From JAPULR01 sp963665075 (GTDB taxonomy: Bacteria > Chloroflexota > Dehalococcoidia > Lucifugimonadales > GCA-2712585), in the NCBI GenBank assembly GCA_963665075.1, contig OY762063.1, positions 1,178,001-1,242,000 on the forward strand: a stretch of 64,000 bases of DNA. The letters run 5' to 3'. Within the stretch, counting starts at the first letter, position 1. Every line of letters starts with the position of its first letter. Of this stretch, positions 9,601-17,280 are shown piece after piece. The notes beneath the pieces are model-generated. The model saw only the letters and a list, made by a program, of their open reading frames with translations. It had not been told where the DNA came from and did no database searches. A program made the translations under genes and the position numbers.

Positions 9601-9756
9601 AAGCCGACCCAGCAGTCGCGGGAGGTCTTCGGGATGCTGTCCGACCAGGTCAACGTGCAGCTTGACGCCTTGCAGAAGGTTCTCGACGAGGACGTGGCGA
9701 AGTTCAACGCTCTCATAGACGAGTTGGCGGTTTCGCCTCTGAACCCGAACCCCTGA
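6601..9756 (+). CDS. Large Asp-box (BNR/sortilin-like) beta-propeller protein
   Basis: 1051 residues. About eleven Asp-box motifs of the S/T-x-D-x-G-x-T-W type are spread over residues 40-670, e.g. KTNDGGTYW, RSTDGGQTW, RSSDGGKTW, RTTDYGETW, which predicts two consecutive beta-propellers as in VPS10/sortilin-like glycoside-hydrolase-annotated proteins. A beta-sandwich-like segment (PGSYAVRLQVGDRTL) follows, and the last 150 residues form a helical, coiled-coil-like region. No signal peptide is visible after the ATG (MEIVNPALFSSMEWR), unusual because many relatives are secreted. GGAGG lies eight bases before the ATG. Hydrolase activity is only inferred from annotation habits for the family; a binding or scaffolding role is equally possible. 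Confidence 0.85.
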   Translation: MEIVNPALFSSMEWRLIGPHRGGRVVAVAGDPTEPMTFYFGACAGGVWKTNDGGTYWRNITDGFLNVSAVGAVAVAASDPNVIYVGTGEACLRANVCHGDGVYRSTDGGQTWTHLGLEDTHHIGKVRIHPENPDLVYVAAMGHAYGANEERGVFRSSDGGKTWEHVLRKSVDAGAVDLSMDPNNPRILFAAIYQTRRYPWINVSGGPDSGLYRSTDGGDTWEDITDNPGLPEGLMGRLGVSVSPAKSGRVWAMIESKQGGLFRSDDGGDTWELVSDNAAIRGRPWYYSHVFADTQDPETVYVLEGGAYKSVDGGRNFSPVYMPHGDQHDLWIDPVNPRRMIEGNDGGACVSFNGGETWSTIYNQPTSQFYHVTTDTRFPYRVYGAQQDNTTMSLPSRSYTGAISMADYHTVGGGESGYIAVNPDDPDIVYAGNHSNGYVSRYNHRTRQVHNVMVWPESSAAISAKDMKYRFQWTFPIHFSPHDSNVLYTAGNHVFRSTDRGNSWQPISPDLTRNDESKMEVSGGPVTLDGTNAEYYCTVFALAESTVQPGLLWAGTDDGLVHITRDDGESWRNVTPPDLPPWALISIIEASPHDPATAYLAATRYKLDDEAPYLYRTTDYGETWERIVEGIPSNHFTRVIREDPQQKGLLYAGTEWGMLVSFNGGDEWQPLQQNLPVVPIHDLEVKDDDLVVATHGRAFWIMDDLSPLRQIAADSAEASVRLFKPRTTHRHTPPETFGVPSKAPWGYERTGTLVVAYAQTPDDDGGVTRQYMDGGANPPNGVYVHYYLDEATDAPVSLTFLDATGQPIIRYRLQDDEDAPALALDEERGSKPRAGLNRFVWNMRYPKAQTLPKDPLTESLHPPEITGPTAPPGSYAVRLQVGDRTLTQPFEIVKDPRIESTQEDMQAQFSFLIRMRDKLTQTHAAVEQIRGIRKQVDEWAGRTDAQTVADAAEDLKGKLESVEGELAQIKANAQIDRLKYPAKLNGKLTGLISWVTSSDEKPTQQSREVFGMLSDQVNVQLDALQKVLDEDVAKFNALIDELAVSPLNPNP

Positions 9757-9804
9757 ACCCACCCAACCGGCGTCGGAAAACCCGGCGCATCAAAGGAGGA
9801 TAGC

Positions 9805-10302
9805 ATGTCTTCCACTGACAACTTGTTAGCGAACAACGCCGGCTACGCCGAGAGTTTCGACAAGGGGCATCTGTCCGCGCCGCCCGGCCTGAAAATAGCC
9901 GTGGTTACGTGCATGGACGCACGGCTGGACACTCACAAACTGTTGGGACTCGTCGAGGGGGACGCCCACGTCATACGCAACGCGGGGGGCGTGGTCACCG
10001 ACGACGTAATACGCTCCCTGCTGATTTCACAGCGTCTTCTGGGAACCCGCGAGGTGATGGTGATTCACCACACGGGCTGCGGCATGGCAACCTTCCGCGA
10101 CGACGACTTGAAGGACGCCATCGAGGACGAAACGGGAATCCGGCCCGCCTTCTCGCTGGAAGCATTCCGCGACCTGGAGCAGGACGTGCGTCAGTCGGTG
10201 GCGCGCGTCCAGGCCAGCCCTTTCATACCAGCGAAGGATGGTATCCGCGGCTTCGTCTACGATTGTGAAACGGGTAGGTTGGGGGAGGTACGCCCCGCAT
10301 AA
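9805..10302 (+). CDS. Beta-class carbonic anhydrase
   Basis: 165 residues, the short beta-CA type. It hydrates CO2 to bicarbonate. Predicted zinc ligands are Cys36, His89 and Cys92 (VVTCMDARLD and HHTGCGM), with the Asp38-Arg40 dyad in the same loop. The motif set resembles the Rv1284-like mycobacterial clade. AGGAGG lies upstream of the ATG. It follows the Asp-box gene by 48 bases and may be cotranscribed with it. No transporter is adjacent, so a role in general bicarbonate supply is the simplest guess. Confidence 0.92.
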   Translation: MSSTDNLLANNAGYAESFDKGHLSAPPGLKIAVVTCMDARLDTHKLLGLVEGDAHVIRNAGGVVTDDVIRSLLISQRLLGTREVMVIHHTGCGMATFRDDDLKDAIEDETGIRPAFSLEAFRDLEQDVRQSVARVQASPFIPAKDGIRGFVYDCETGRLGEVRPA

Positions 10303-10364
10303 CCATCCCTTCGGCCAGGAAGCGCCGGTAGTTCCGATGAATTCGCGTCGAAGCCTTCTCTTTG

Positions 10365-10401
10365 TTGCGGCTGCGCGGCCCGATGAGTATGATTGTACAT
10401 A
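10365..10401 (+). promoter_or_regulatory. Promoter with inverted repeat upstream of the VapBC-like pair
   Basis: TTGCGG (10365-10370) and TATGAT (10388-10393) are separated by 17 bases. A symmetrical TATG-ATTGTA-CATA element (10388-10401), with TGTACA at its core, overlaps the -10 and the likely start of transcription. This is where AbrB-type antitoxins usually bind to autoregulate. Confidence 0.45.
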
Positions 10402-10425
10402 TCCTCTTTTACTGTCGAGGAGAGC

Positions 10426-10767
10426 ATGAAGGTTTCCCAGCGAGGACAGATAACGATTCCCAAGCACCTTAGGGAACGCTTTGGGTTGACTCCAAGCGTT
10501 GAGGTGGAAATCAGCCCCACGCTGGACGGGGTCATAGTTCGCAAGAGAAGAACGGAGAATGACGGCTCCGGCCCCGTCGTGCTGATTAACACCACCAGGG
10601 TTAAGTCGAAGAAGGAGCAACGACGAATCGCCCGCATATTTGCCAATTCCAATACTGACATCGACCCGGACCACCCTGTCAATCGGGTTTACGGAATCCT
10701 GGGTAAGGATGCTCTTGGCAAGGGAGTTAGCGTAGACGAATATATCGAAGAGATTCGGGGTAGATGA
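10426..10767 (+). CDS. AbrB/SpoVT-type antitoxin (VapB-like)
   Basis: 113 residues from ATG 10426, which is preceded by GAGGAG. An upstream in-frame ATG at 10393 would lie on the -10 box and is rejected. The N-terminus MKVSQRGQITIPKHLRERFG is the swapped-hairpin AbrB DNA-binding signature. The remainder (VEVEISPTLDGVIVRKR, then a basic and helical tail ending VSVDEYIEEIRG) is the toxin-binding part. The stop overlaps the start of the PIN-domain gene by 4 bases (ATGA), the standard arrangement in VapBC pairs. Confidence 0.85.
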   Translation: MKVSQRGQITIPKHLRERFGLTPSVEVEISPTLDGVIVRKRRTENDGSGPVVLINTTRVKSKKEQRRIARIFANSNTDIDPDHPVNRVYGILGKDALGKGVSVDEYIEEIRGR

Positions 10768-11198
10768 TTACCGCAATAGACTCAAACATATTGTTGGACG
10801 TGTTCAATGCGGACGACCATCATGGCCCTAATTCGAGAAAGCTTCTCTTTGATGCACACTATGCGGGTGGCATCATAATCAGCGACATCGTTTACGCAGA
10901 ACTTGTTCCTTCATTCGAAGATAGGCAGTCCCTCGATCGCGCGTTAACGGAATTAGGCGTTACGCTTTCTCCAATAGACTCCTCTATGGCTTACGAAGCT
11001 GGGTTGCGGTGGAAGCGTTATCGGGATGCAGGCGGGCCTCGAAGTCGAATAATCGCCGACTTTCTCATCGGCGCCCATGCATTAGCCTCGTCTGACGAAT
11101 TCTTGACGAGGGATAGTGGTTTTTCTCTACCTATTTCCCCGAACTCTATCAGTCCGCATGACCGTCCAAGCCTAGAGCCTTTGGAAGGCGGAGTTTAA
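10764..11198 (+). CDS. PIN-domain ribonuclease toxin (VapC-like)
   Basis: 144 residues. The four acidic residues expected in the PIN active site are Asp6 (AIDSNIL), Glu46 (VYAELV), Asp99 (IADFLIGAHA) and Asp117 (TRDSGF). PIN toxins are Mg-dependent endoribonucleases that cut tRNA or rRNA. Overlap with the upstream AbrB-type gene supports a toxin-antitoxin pair. The C-terminal 20 residues are rich in Ser and Pro and are not part of the fold. Confidence 0.85.
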   Translation: MITAIDSNILLDVFNADDHHGPNSRKLLFDAHYAGGIIISDIVYAELVPSFEDRQSLDRALTELGVTLSPIDSSMAYEAGLRWKRYRDAGGPRSRIIADFLIGAHALASSDEFLTRDSGFSLPISPNSISPHDRPSLEPLEGGV

Positions 11199-11204
11199 TG
11201 CTAC

Positions 11205-12230
11205 CTAGCCAGTGGCGGCGGTGGCGCGGCTGATGGCCTCGGCTATGGCCTTCATCTGTGTTGACAGCGTTCGGAAATTGTCGAAACTCAACGCCTGAGG
11301 CCCGTCGCACTTGGCCGTTGCCGGGTCGGGATGCACGTCCACGATGATGCCGTGGGCGCCCGCGGCTACGGCGGCCAGCGCAATGGGCGTCACCAAGTCC
11401 CAAGACCCGGTGCTGTGGCTGGGATCCACGATGATGGGCAGGTGGCTCAGCTTCTTTATCACCGGCACCGCCGCGATGTCCACGGTGAAGCGGGTGTACG
11501 GCTCGAAGGTGCGGATGCCTCGCTCGCAGAGAATCACCTGGCTGTTGCCGCCGGAGAGGATATACTCGGCGGCCAGCAGCCATTCTTCGTAGGAAGATGA
11601 GAAGCCGCGCTTGAGCAGCACGGGCTTGTCCGTCTTGCCCACCGCGTCCAGCAAGTTGAAGTTCTGGGCGTTTCGCGTCCCTATTTGCAGCATGTCGGCG
11701 TAGGACGCGACCATCCCCACGTCCTCCGGCGTCACCACTTCCGTCACGATGGGCATATCGAACTCACGCCCGGCGGCGGCGAGAATCTTCAGCCCTTGCA
11801 CGCCCAAGCCGCGGAAACTGTAGGGGGACGTCCTGGGCTTGAAGGCCCCGCCGCGGAGGATAGTCGCGCCCTGCTCCTTCACCACCGCCGCCGTCGTCAT
11901 CACCTGCTCTTCGGTCTCCACGGCGCAGGGGCCGGCTATCATCACGGGGCGTTCGCCGCCGATGGTTACGCCGTCCAAATGGATAAGAGTCTCGCCCACC
12001 TTGAACTCGCGGGTGGCGAGCTTGAAAGGCTTGGAGATTCTAACCACCTCCGCCACTCCGGGCATTAACTCCATCTCCGGCTGCAAGCTCGAATCGATAT
12101 GTCCCACCACGCCGATAACCGTTCGCTCCGCGCCCTGGGACAGATGCACCTGCAAGCCGTGACTTTCGATGCGCTTTTGAACATTCTCAATCTCCAAGTC
12201 CGTGCTGCCTGCCTTCATTACCACAATCAT
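11205..12230 (-). CDS. aroF: 3-deoxy-7-phosphoheptulonate (DAHP) synthase
   Basis: 341 residues from ATG 12230. Longer readings begin in the intergenic region or inside aroH and add non-homologous sequence, so they are rejected. Residues 1-65 (MIVVMKAGSTDLEIENV) form the ferredoxin-like regulatory domain of the Thermotoga/Bacillus type I-beta class. The TIM barrel follows, with IAGPCAVE, FKPRTSPYSFRG, LQIGTRNAQNF, LLKRGF and DPSHSTG, holding PEP, erythrose-4-phosphate and metal ligands. It makes the first intermediate of the shikimate pathway. Third gene of a trpA-aroH-aroF transcript, 32 bases after aroH. The fused N-terminal domain suggests feedback control by Tyr, Phe or a downstream metabolite. 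Confidence 0.95.
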   Translation of the reverse strand: MIVVMKAGSTDLEIENVQKRIESHGLQVHLSQGAERTVIGVVGHIDSSLQPEMELMPGVAEVVRISKPFKLATREFKVGETLIHLDGVTIGGERPVMIAGPCAVETEEQVMTTAAVVKEQGATILRGGAFKPRTSPYSFRGLGVQGLKILAAAGREFDMPIVTEVVTPEDVGMVASYADMLQIGTRNAQNFNLLDAVGKTDKPVLLKRGFSSSYEEWLLAAEYILSGGNSQVILCERGIRTFEPYTRFTVDIAAVPVIKKLSHLPIIVDPSHSTGSWDLVTPIALAAVAAGAHGIIVDVHPDPATAKCDGPQALSFDNFRTLSTQMKAIAEAISRATAATG

Positions 12231-12262
12231 ATGAGTCCCGCTCCAAACGTCTTGTTGACTGC

Positions 12263-12652
12263 CTACCCCTGGTCGCTTTCGGGGCTGGCGTAGATGCCCT
12301 GGGTTCTCAAACCCACAGCCCCCTTTAAATAAATGTACTCCAAATCCTCCGGCTGCTTCTCTGTGTTTACGAGCAGAAGTACGCGAATGCACATGGGCAA
12401 TCCCTTCGGCACAATCATCTCGTGGGCGCACAGAAGAGCCACGTTCATCCACCCCATCTGCCGGGCGGCGAGGGCCGGGTATTCGGTGTTCAAGTCCTGG
12501 GTGGTGGTGAACCAGACCGCCGCCACCTGCGACTTGTCGATTTCATTCTCCCGCATGATGCACTGGAGCAACTCCTTGGTTCCGTCGATAATCGCCTCGC
12601 GGCTGTTCTCTTCAACCGTCGTGGCTCCTCTGATTCCCCAGCATTCGGACAT
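12263..12652 (-). CDS. aroH: Chorismate mutase, AroH type
   Basis: 129 residues. It matches monofunctional AroH-class chorismate mutase: WGIRGATTVEENS at the N-terminus, AAVWFTTTQDLNTEYPALAAR in the middle, and IRVLLLVNTE near the C-terminus, which include the active-site Arg residues of the pseudo-alpha/beta-barrel trimer. It converts chorismate to prephenate. ATG 12652 is chosen: GGAAGGAG lies seven bases upstream, and it shares one base with the trpA stop (TGATG). A TTG codon just before it would overlap trpA further. Confidence 0.93.
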   Translation of the reverse strand: MSECWGIRGATTVEENSREAIIDGTKELLQCIMRENEIDKSQVAAVWFTTTQDLNTEYPALAARQMGWMNVALLCAHEMIVPKGLPMCIRVLLLVNTEKQPEDLEYIYLKGAVGLRTQGIYASPESDQG

Positions 12653-13485
12653 CAAATCACTCCTTCCAACGGCACGGGTGCGCCGCCGACCATTTCAGAA
12701 ACGAAGGCGGAGGCCCTTTCCACCACCTCTTCGGGCGTCGATTCCTGCACGATACGCACAAGGGCGCTGCCGACCAGCGCCGCGTCCGCCACTTCTCCTA
12801 CCGCTCGGAAATGCTCAGGTTTCGACACGCCAAAACCCACCCCAACGGGCAGCTTGGTATGACGGCGAACGCGTTCCACAAGCAGGGGGGCCTGGGAACC
12901 CACGGAACTTCTCACGCCGGTGACGCCGGTGACGCTGACGCAGTAGATGAAGCCGGTGGCGGCGGCGCATACCTTGATGATGCGTTCCTCAGTGCTGGTC
13001 GGAGCCAGAAGCGGAATCAGGTCGATGCCGAACCGCCTTCCGGCATCGGACAAAGGCATAGATTCCTCTGCGGGCAGGTCGGGAATTATCAGCCCGTCCA
13101 CCGTAGCGTCGGCGGCTTCGCGACAAAATCGCTCAACGCCGACGTTCAGGACGGGGTTGTAGTAGCCCATCAGCAGCAACGGCGTATCCGGCAGCTTGGG
13201 ACGAAGCCGCCCCACCAACTCCACGCAGTCCTCCAAAGTTACGCCTTGCAGTAGAGCGTGGAAACCGGCCTCCTGAATCGTCGCGCCGTCGGCAAGGGGG
13301 TCGCTGAAGGGTACGCCGACTTCAATGCCGTCGGCGCCCGCTTCCACAAGCGCGGGAATCAGCCGCTCCGTCACATCCAGGCTGGGATAACCCGCCATGA
13401 TATAAGGGAACAGGCCCGTTCTTCCTTCGTCCCTTAGTTGTGCAAACTTCGTTGCTATACGGTTTTCGGACACTTCGCCTCGCAA
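12652..13485 (-). CDS. trpA: Tryptophan synthase alpha subunit
   Basis: 277 residues. Recognisable TIM-barrel motifs include FPYIMAGYPSLD, GADGIEVGVPFSDPLADGATIQ (catalytic Glu), LLMGYYNPVLNVG, GLIIPDLPAEE (catalytic Asp), FIYCVSVTGVTG and VGVGFGVSKPEH. TrpA releases indole from indole-3-glycerol phosphate for TrpB. No trpB is adjacent: the upstream neighbour is a CPBP protease and the downstream genes are aroH and aroF. The other trp genes must lie elsewhere. Start is the ATG at 13485; an internal GTG four codons later (VSENRIATKF) is an alternative. Confidence 0.95.
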   Translation of the reverse strand: MRGEVSENRIATKFAQLRDEGRTGLFPYIMAGYPSLDVTERLIPALVEAGADGIEVGVPFSDPLADGATIQEAGFHALLQGVTLEDCVELVGRLRPKLPDTPLLLMGYYNPVLNVGVERFCREAADATVDGLIIPDLPAEESMPLSDAGRRFGIDLIPLLAPTSTEERIIKVCAAATGFIYCVSVTGVTGVRSSVGSQAPLLVERVRRHTKLPVGVGFGVSKPEHFRAVGEVADAALVGSALVRIVQESTPEEVVERASAFVSEMVGGAPVPLEGVI

Positions 13486-13539
13486 ATTCTAGCGTGGAGA
13501 AGTATAACACATGGCTTTGACGCGACGCCCTACGTTCCG

Positions 13540-14283
13540 TTACAGCGTCAGCGCGGCAATGAAGGCGACGGCGTTCTGCGCCCCGTGAATCCAAAAGCAA
13601 CTCCACAGGGAGCCGGTGCGGAGGTAGAGCCAGCCAATCAGCAGCCCGGCCACGAAAATCGGGATGAGAATCGCCACGTTGGCATGGGCGATGCTGAATA
13701 TCACGGCGCTGACCATCAGCCCCATAACCGGCCCCCACCTGCGAATCAGCCCCGAAAGGACGAACCCTCGGAAGAAGACCTCCTCGGCAAAGGGGCCGGC
13801 CAAGACTACGAGGAATCCCGAAATGGCGAGGGCAAGGGGGCCAAACTCGGCGAAGGGGAGTTCCTGGGGTTGAAGCAAATCAATCCCAAGCTGGTTTACG
13901 ACGGCCACGTAGGCGGCGTTGAACACCAGCACCGCAACCAGTATGGCGAGAGGCAGCAGCCACGAAGCGCCCCGGGACGCCTTCGAGTCTCTCAAGCCCA
14001 GGGAACGGACCCCGCCGCCGTGCATCGCCGGGCCGAATATCCAGGCCGCAGCCAGAATCACGACGACCACTATTGCCAGGCTGATGTTGAAGACGAGGGG
14101 GGAATCAGCCCCATCTTCTCCCACCGTCAAGGCGAGAACCAGCAAGCCCAAGCCGAGAAAGGCCAAAGCAGTGACAATGGCCGCCAGAACCGCTCCCAAT
14201 CCCCACGGCCTGGGAGGGAATAGCTGTTCCACTAAGGCGGCGTCCTCCGCAGGCGGGTCGAATTGGTCTTCCGGTTTGCTCAT
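13540..14283 (-). CDS. CPBP-family intramembrane metalloprotease
   Basis: 247 residues with about six to seven transmembrane helices from residue 25 onward. The CPBP (Abi/CAAX-protease-like) motifs are present: Glu167-Glu168 with Arg172 (AEEVFFRGF), His200 (FSIAHAN) and His233 (WIHGAQNAV). Family members are predicted membrane-embedded glutamic/metal proteases; roles include prenyl-protein processing, bacteriocin self-immunity or protein maturation. The N-terminal 25 residues are acidic and cytoplasmic. It lies 54 bases upstream of trpA on the same strand, so it may be the first gene of that transcript. Divergent from rarA. Confidence 0.85.
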   Translation of the reverse strand: MSKPEDQFDPPAEDAALVEQLFPPRPWGLGAVLAAIVTALAFLGLGLLVLALTVGEDGADSPLVFNISLAIVVVVILAAAWIFGPAMHGGGVRSLGLRDSKASRGASWLLPLAILVAVLVFNAAYVAVVNQLGIDLLQPQELPFAEFGPLALAISGFLVVLAGPFAEEVFFRGFVLSGLIRRWGPVMGLMVSAVIFSIAHANVAILIPIFVAGLLIGWLYLRTGSLWSCFWIHGAQNAVAFIAALTL

Positions 14284-14381
14284 CCGACAAAGCTATCACG
14301 GCTCCACGCCCCTAACAATAGACTCAGGTGCTACAATTCCTTGAGTCAATCTTGGAAGGACGAGATTCGGTCTGTAAGCAC

Positions 14382-15713
14382 ATGGATCTGTTTGAACAGA
14401 GGGGCAGGAAACTCCAGGAAGCCAACGCGCCGCTGGCCGCCCGAATTCGGCCTCGAACCCTGGAAGAATTCATCGGACAGGAGCACCTGGTGGGGCCCGA
14501 AAGCGCCCTCAGGCGCGCCATAGAGTTGGACCGGGCGCCGTCGCTCATTCTTTGGGGGCCGCCCGGCAGCGGCAAGACCACCCTCGCCAACGTCATCGCC
14601 GGACTGACCAGCGCCCACTTCGAACCCATCAGCGCCGTCGGCTCCGGCGTGGCGCAGCTTCGGAAGTCCGTTGCCGAGGCAAAGGAGCGGTTGGGCCTCC
14701 ACAATCAACGCACAATCCTGTTCATCGACGAAATACACCGCTTCAACAAGGCCCAACAGGACGTCATACTGCCCCACGTGGAGAATGGCGCCGTCACCCT
14801 CATCGGCGCCACCACGGAAAACCCGTCCTTCGAAGTCATCGCGCCCCTCCTCTCCCGCTCTCGCGTCTTCACTCTGCGGCAGCTTACTGAGGAGCAGGTG
14901 GGAACCCTCATCAAACGCGCCATTGCAATTCCCGAACGGGGTCTGGGCCACCTGAAGGTGGTCTTGGACGAGGACGCGCTGGAGTTCCTGGCGAACATGT
15001 GCAACGGGGACGCCCGCATAGCCCTCAACACGCTGGAGTTCGCAGTTCACGCCGCCAGGCCCGACGCCGACGGTATTCGGAAGGTCACGCTGGGGTTGGT
15101 GGAAGACGCTCTGCAACGCCGGGCGATGCTCTACGACAAGGCGGGCGACCAGCACTACGACGTGATTTCCGCCTTCATCAAGTCCGTCCGAGGCTCACAC
15201 CCCGACGGCGCCCTATACTGGCTTGCCCGGATGATTGAAGCGGGAGAAGACCCGATGTTCATCGCGCGGAGACTGGTGATTCTCGCCGCCGAAGACATCG
15301 GCCTTGCGGACCCGTCCGCTCTTTCAATTGCCGTGGCCGCTCAACAGGCCGTCCACTTCATCGGTATGCCGGAAGGCAGAATTCCACTAGCGGAAGCCAC
15401 TGTCTATCTCGCTACCTGCCCCAAGAGCAACTCCGCCTACGCTGCCCTGGACCAAGCGATTGCGGACGTTCGCAACACCCCGAACGCTCCCGTGCCGCTT
15501 CACCTCCGCAACGCAGTGACGGATTTAATGCGGAAGGAAGGCTACGGCAAGGGCTACAAGTACGCCCACGATTTCGACGACCACTACGTGGAGCAGGAGT
15601 TTCTGCCTGAATCGCTCAAGGGGAGAAGGTACTACCGGCCCAGCGGTCAGGGCGCGGAACAGGAGATTGAACGAAGGTTAAGCCGATGGCGAAACCGTAA
15701 CAAATCCGCTTAG
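14382..15713 (+). CDS. rarA: Replication-associated recombination protein A (MgsA/RarA AAA+ ATPase)
   Basis: 443 residues from ATG 14382 (MDLFEQRG). An upstream in-frame ATG at 14328 adds 18 non-conserved residues and is rejected. Signatures are RPRTLEEFIGQEHLVG, Walker A GPPGSGKT (residues 59-66), Walker B LFIDEIHRF (Asp116-Glu117), sensor 1 GATTENPSFEV, and the C-terminal oligomerisation part (MPEGRIPLAEATVYLAT, YKYAHDF). RarA acts at stalled replication forks and binds SSB. It is expressed alone, convergent with the MBL-fold gene 18 bases downstream. Confidence 0.95.
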   Translation: MDLFEQRGRKLQEANAPLAARIRPRTLEEFIGQEHLVGPESALRRAIELDRAPSLILWGPPGSGKTTLANVIAGLTSAHFEPISAVGSGVAQLRKSVAEAKERLGLHNQRTILFIDEIHRFNKAQQDVILPHVENGAVTLIGATTENPSFEVIAPLLSRSRVFTLRQLTEEQVGTLIKRAIAIPERGLGHLKVVLDEDALEFLANMCNGDARIALNTLEFAVHAARPDADGIRKVTLGLVEDALQRRAMLYDKAGDQHYDVISAFIKSVRGSHPDGALYWLARMIEAGEDPMFIARRLVILAAEDIGLADPSALSIAVAAQQAVHFIGMPEGRIPLAEATVYLATCPKSNSAYAALDQAIADVRNTPNAPVPLHLRNAVTDLMRKEGYGKGYKYAHDFDDHYVEQEFLPESLKGRRYYRPSGQGAEQEIERRLSRWRNRNKSA

Positions 15714-15731
15714 ACAGGGCGAATGCGTCGT

Positions 15732-16391
15732 TCAGCCGTTGGCAATCGCCATCGCCCGCATGGGGACTACCCTAGTTTCCGCCGGAAGATTCGTGGCCGT
15801 CACCGAAAGCCTGGGCTGCTCTTCAACGTCCCTCAAACCCATCTCGCGTAGGAAGGGATCCAGGCCTTCCAGTCCCACAGCCGCACCCTGCACCTTGTAT
15901 TGCATTGGAATCACAATGCGCGCTTCGATCTGCCTGATCAAGGCAGCCGCTTGGTCCAACCCCAGCGTGGAGCCGCTTCCCACTGGAATGAACAGCACGT
16001 CCATCGGGCTGAGCTCGTCCACCATCCTGCTGGACAGAGCGGTCGCCAAAACACCCAGGTGGCACAAGCGGAGATTCTCGAACTCGAACAGGTAGGCCGT
16101 GTTGCGCGGCGGAGGAACCTCATTTGGCTTGGGAGCCGCCGGAGTCATAAATCCCCGGATATATACGCCGGAGACCCCGTATTCGCCGGGGCCTTCAATC
16201 AGCCGATAGTCCGACTCCAACCCCCCCACGTGATTGTGGTTTGGGGTGTCGTTGCTGACGGTAACGATGTCCGGCCCGGACTCCACGCTCGCCACCGAGC
16301 CTCCGACGGAGTCAGGGAAAGGATCGGTGAGGATGGTGGCGCTTGCGCCTCTGAGGCGAAAGCATGAATGTCCCAGCCAGGTTACGTCCAT
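15732..16391 (-). CDS. MBL-fold metal-dependent hydrolase (UPF0173-like)
   Basis: 219 residues from ATG 16391 (MDVTWLGHSCFRL). The WLGHSCF start is typical of UPF0173-type beta-lactamase-fold hydrolases. The usual HxHxDH metal motif is degenerate: the corresponding loop reads NDTPNHNHVGG, keeping two His but no Asp-His pair. Later conserved positions are VGSGSTLGLDQAA and IPMQYKVQG. Reduced metal ligands mean catalysis cannot be assumed. Its start overlaps the end of bioY by 10 bases, so the two are translationally linked. Longer readings from 16523 are inside bioY. Confidence 0.8.
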   Translation of the reverse strand: MDVTWLGHSCFRLRGASATILTDPFPDSVGGSVASVESGPDIVTVSNDTPNHNHVGGLESDYRLIEGPGEYGVSGVYIRGFMTPAAPKPNEVPPPRNTAYLFEFENLRLCHLGVLATALSSRMVDELSPMDVLFIPVGSGSTLGLDQAAALIRQIEARIVIPMQYKVQGAAVGLEGLDPFLREMGLRDVEEQPRLSVTATNLPAETRVVPMRAMAIANG

Positions 16392-17245
16392 GCCGGACGC
16401 TCTCCCAGTCGGTAGCGCATCAGCGCCCAATATCCGGCGGGTACGAGAAGGGAGGCTACGTAGAGCTTTGCCAGGTCGCCGGGGATGAAGGGGTACAGAC
16501 CCCAGGGCAGGACTTTTTCCCAAGGGTAGAAGAATCCCATCTGAAGCAGACCCGGCACGTAGAGTAGGACATTGCCCAGCAGCATGGCGACGAGAAGGGG
16601 CGCGCCCCTGTTCCAGCCTTTCTCTACCATGAATCCCACCAGGAAGGCCGCCGCGACGAAGCCAATGATGTACCCCCCGCTAGCGAACTGCCACACGAGG
16701 CCAAAGGCCCCGCCGGCATAGACGTGCATTCCCGCCATGCCCTGGCACAAGTACGCGAGGGTGGCGAGCAACCCAAGGCGCGCGCCCAACACGGCGCCGG
16801 TGAGCAGCACCGCAAGGGTCTGCCCGGTGATGGGAACGGGGTTGTCTCCGAAATGTATGGAGATGCGGGCGAAGATGGTTATGAGGAAGCTGAAGGCAAT
16901 GACTCGCACCGCGTCGCCCAGCAGTTCCGTCCAAGCCGAGGATTTTGTGGGCGCTACGGTAAACGTGACCGAGCGGGTGGAAGGGGAGACAAAGATTCCT
17001 TTCGCTACGTGACTCGCGTAAGCCAAGCCGAAGCCTATGCCGAGGACTATGCCCAAGTTCTTTGCCCCGTCCTTCAGCACGCTGGACCATGAAAAGGGGC
17101 TGACGAGGGAGAAGGAGGTGGGGAATAGAGCTTCGAAGGCCGCCGCCATCAACGCCAATATCAGAGCGAGGGCCGCATATGCGGTTATGCTCGGCGCGGG
17201 CAGAATCGCCTGGGAGAGGGTTGCCGTTCTTTCCTTCGTTAACAA
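16382..17245 (-). CDS. bioY: BioY-type biotin transporter S component, with an N-terminal extension
   Basis: 287 residues from TTG 17245. AGGAGG lies five bases upstream, and a predicted promoter (17281-17309) overlaps the alternative ATG at 17299, which would then be upstream of the transcription start. The C-terminal ~180 residues match BioY: ISIHFGDNPVPITGQTLAVL, GARLGLLATLAYLCQG, AGGAFGLVWQFASGGYIIGF, then the last helices. Before this lies an extra ~110 residues with at least two more hydrophobic helices and a loop with STRSVTFTVAPTKSS; usual BioY is ~190 residues. No BioM/BioN energising genes are nearby, as in ECF modules that share EcfAT. Confidence 0.85.
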   Translation of the reverse strand: MLTKERTATLSQAILPAPSITAYAALALILALMAAAFEALFPTSFSLVSPFSWSSVLKDGAKNLGIVLGIGFGLAYASHVAKGIFVSPSTRSVTFTVAPTKSSAWTELLGDAVRVIAFSFLITIFARISIHFGDNPVPITGQTLAVLLTGAVLGARLGLLATLAYLCQGMAGMHVYAGGAFGLVWQFASGGYIIGFVAAAFLVGFMVEKGWNRGAPLLVAMLLGNVLLYVPGLLQMGFFYPWEKVLPWGLYPFIPGDLAKLYVASLLVPAGYWALMRYRLGERPAWT

Positions 17246-17280
17246 AGGCGCCTCCTGACTGGGGCTGGATTCCGGTTGAA

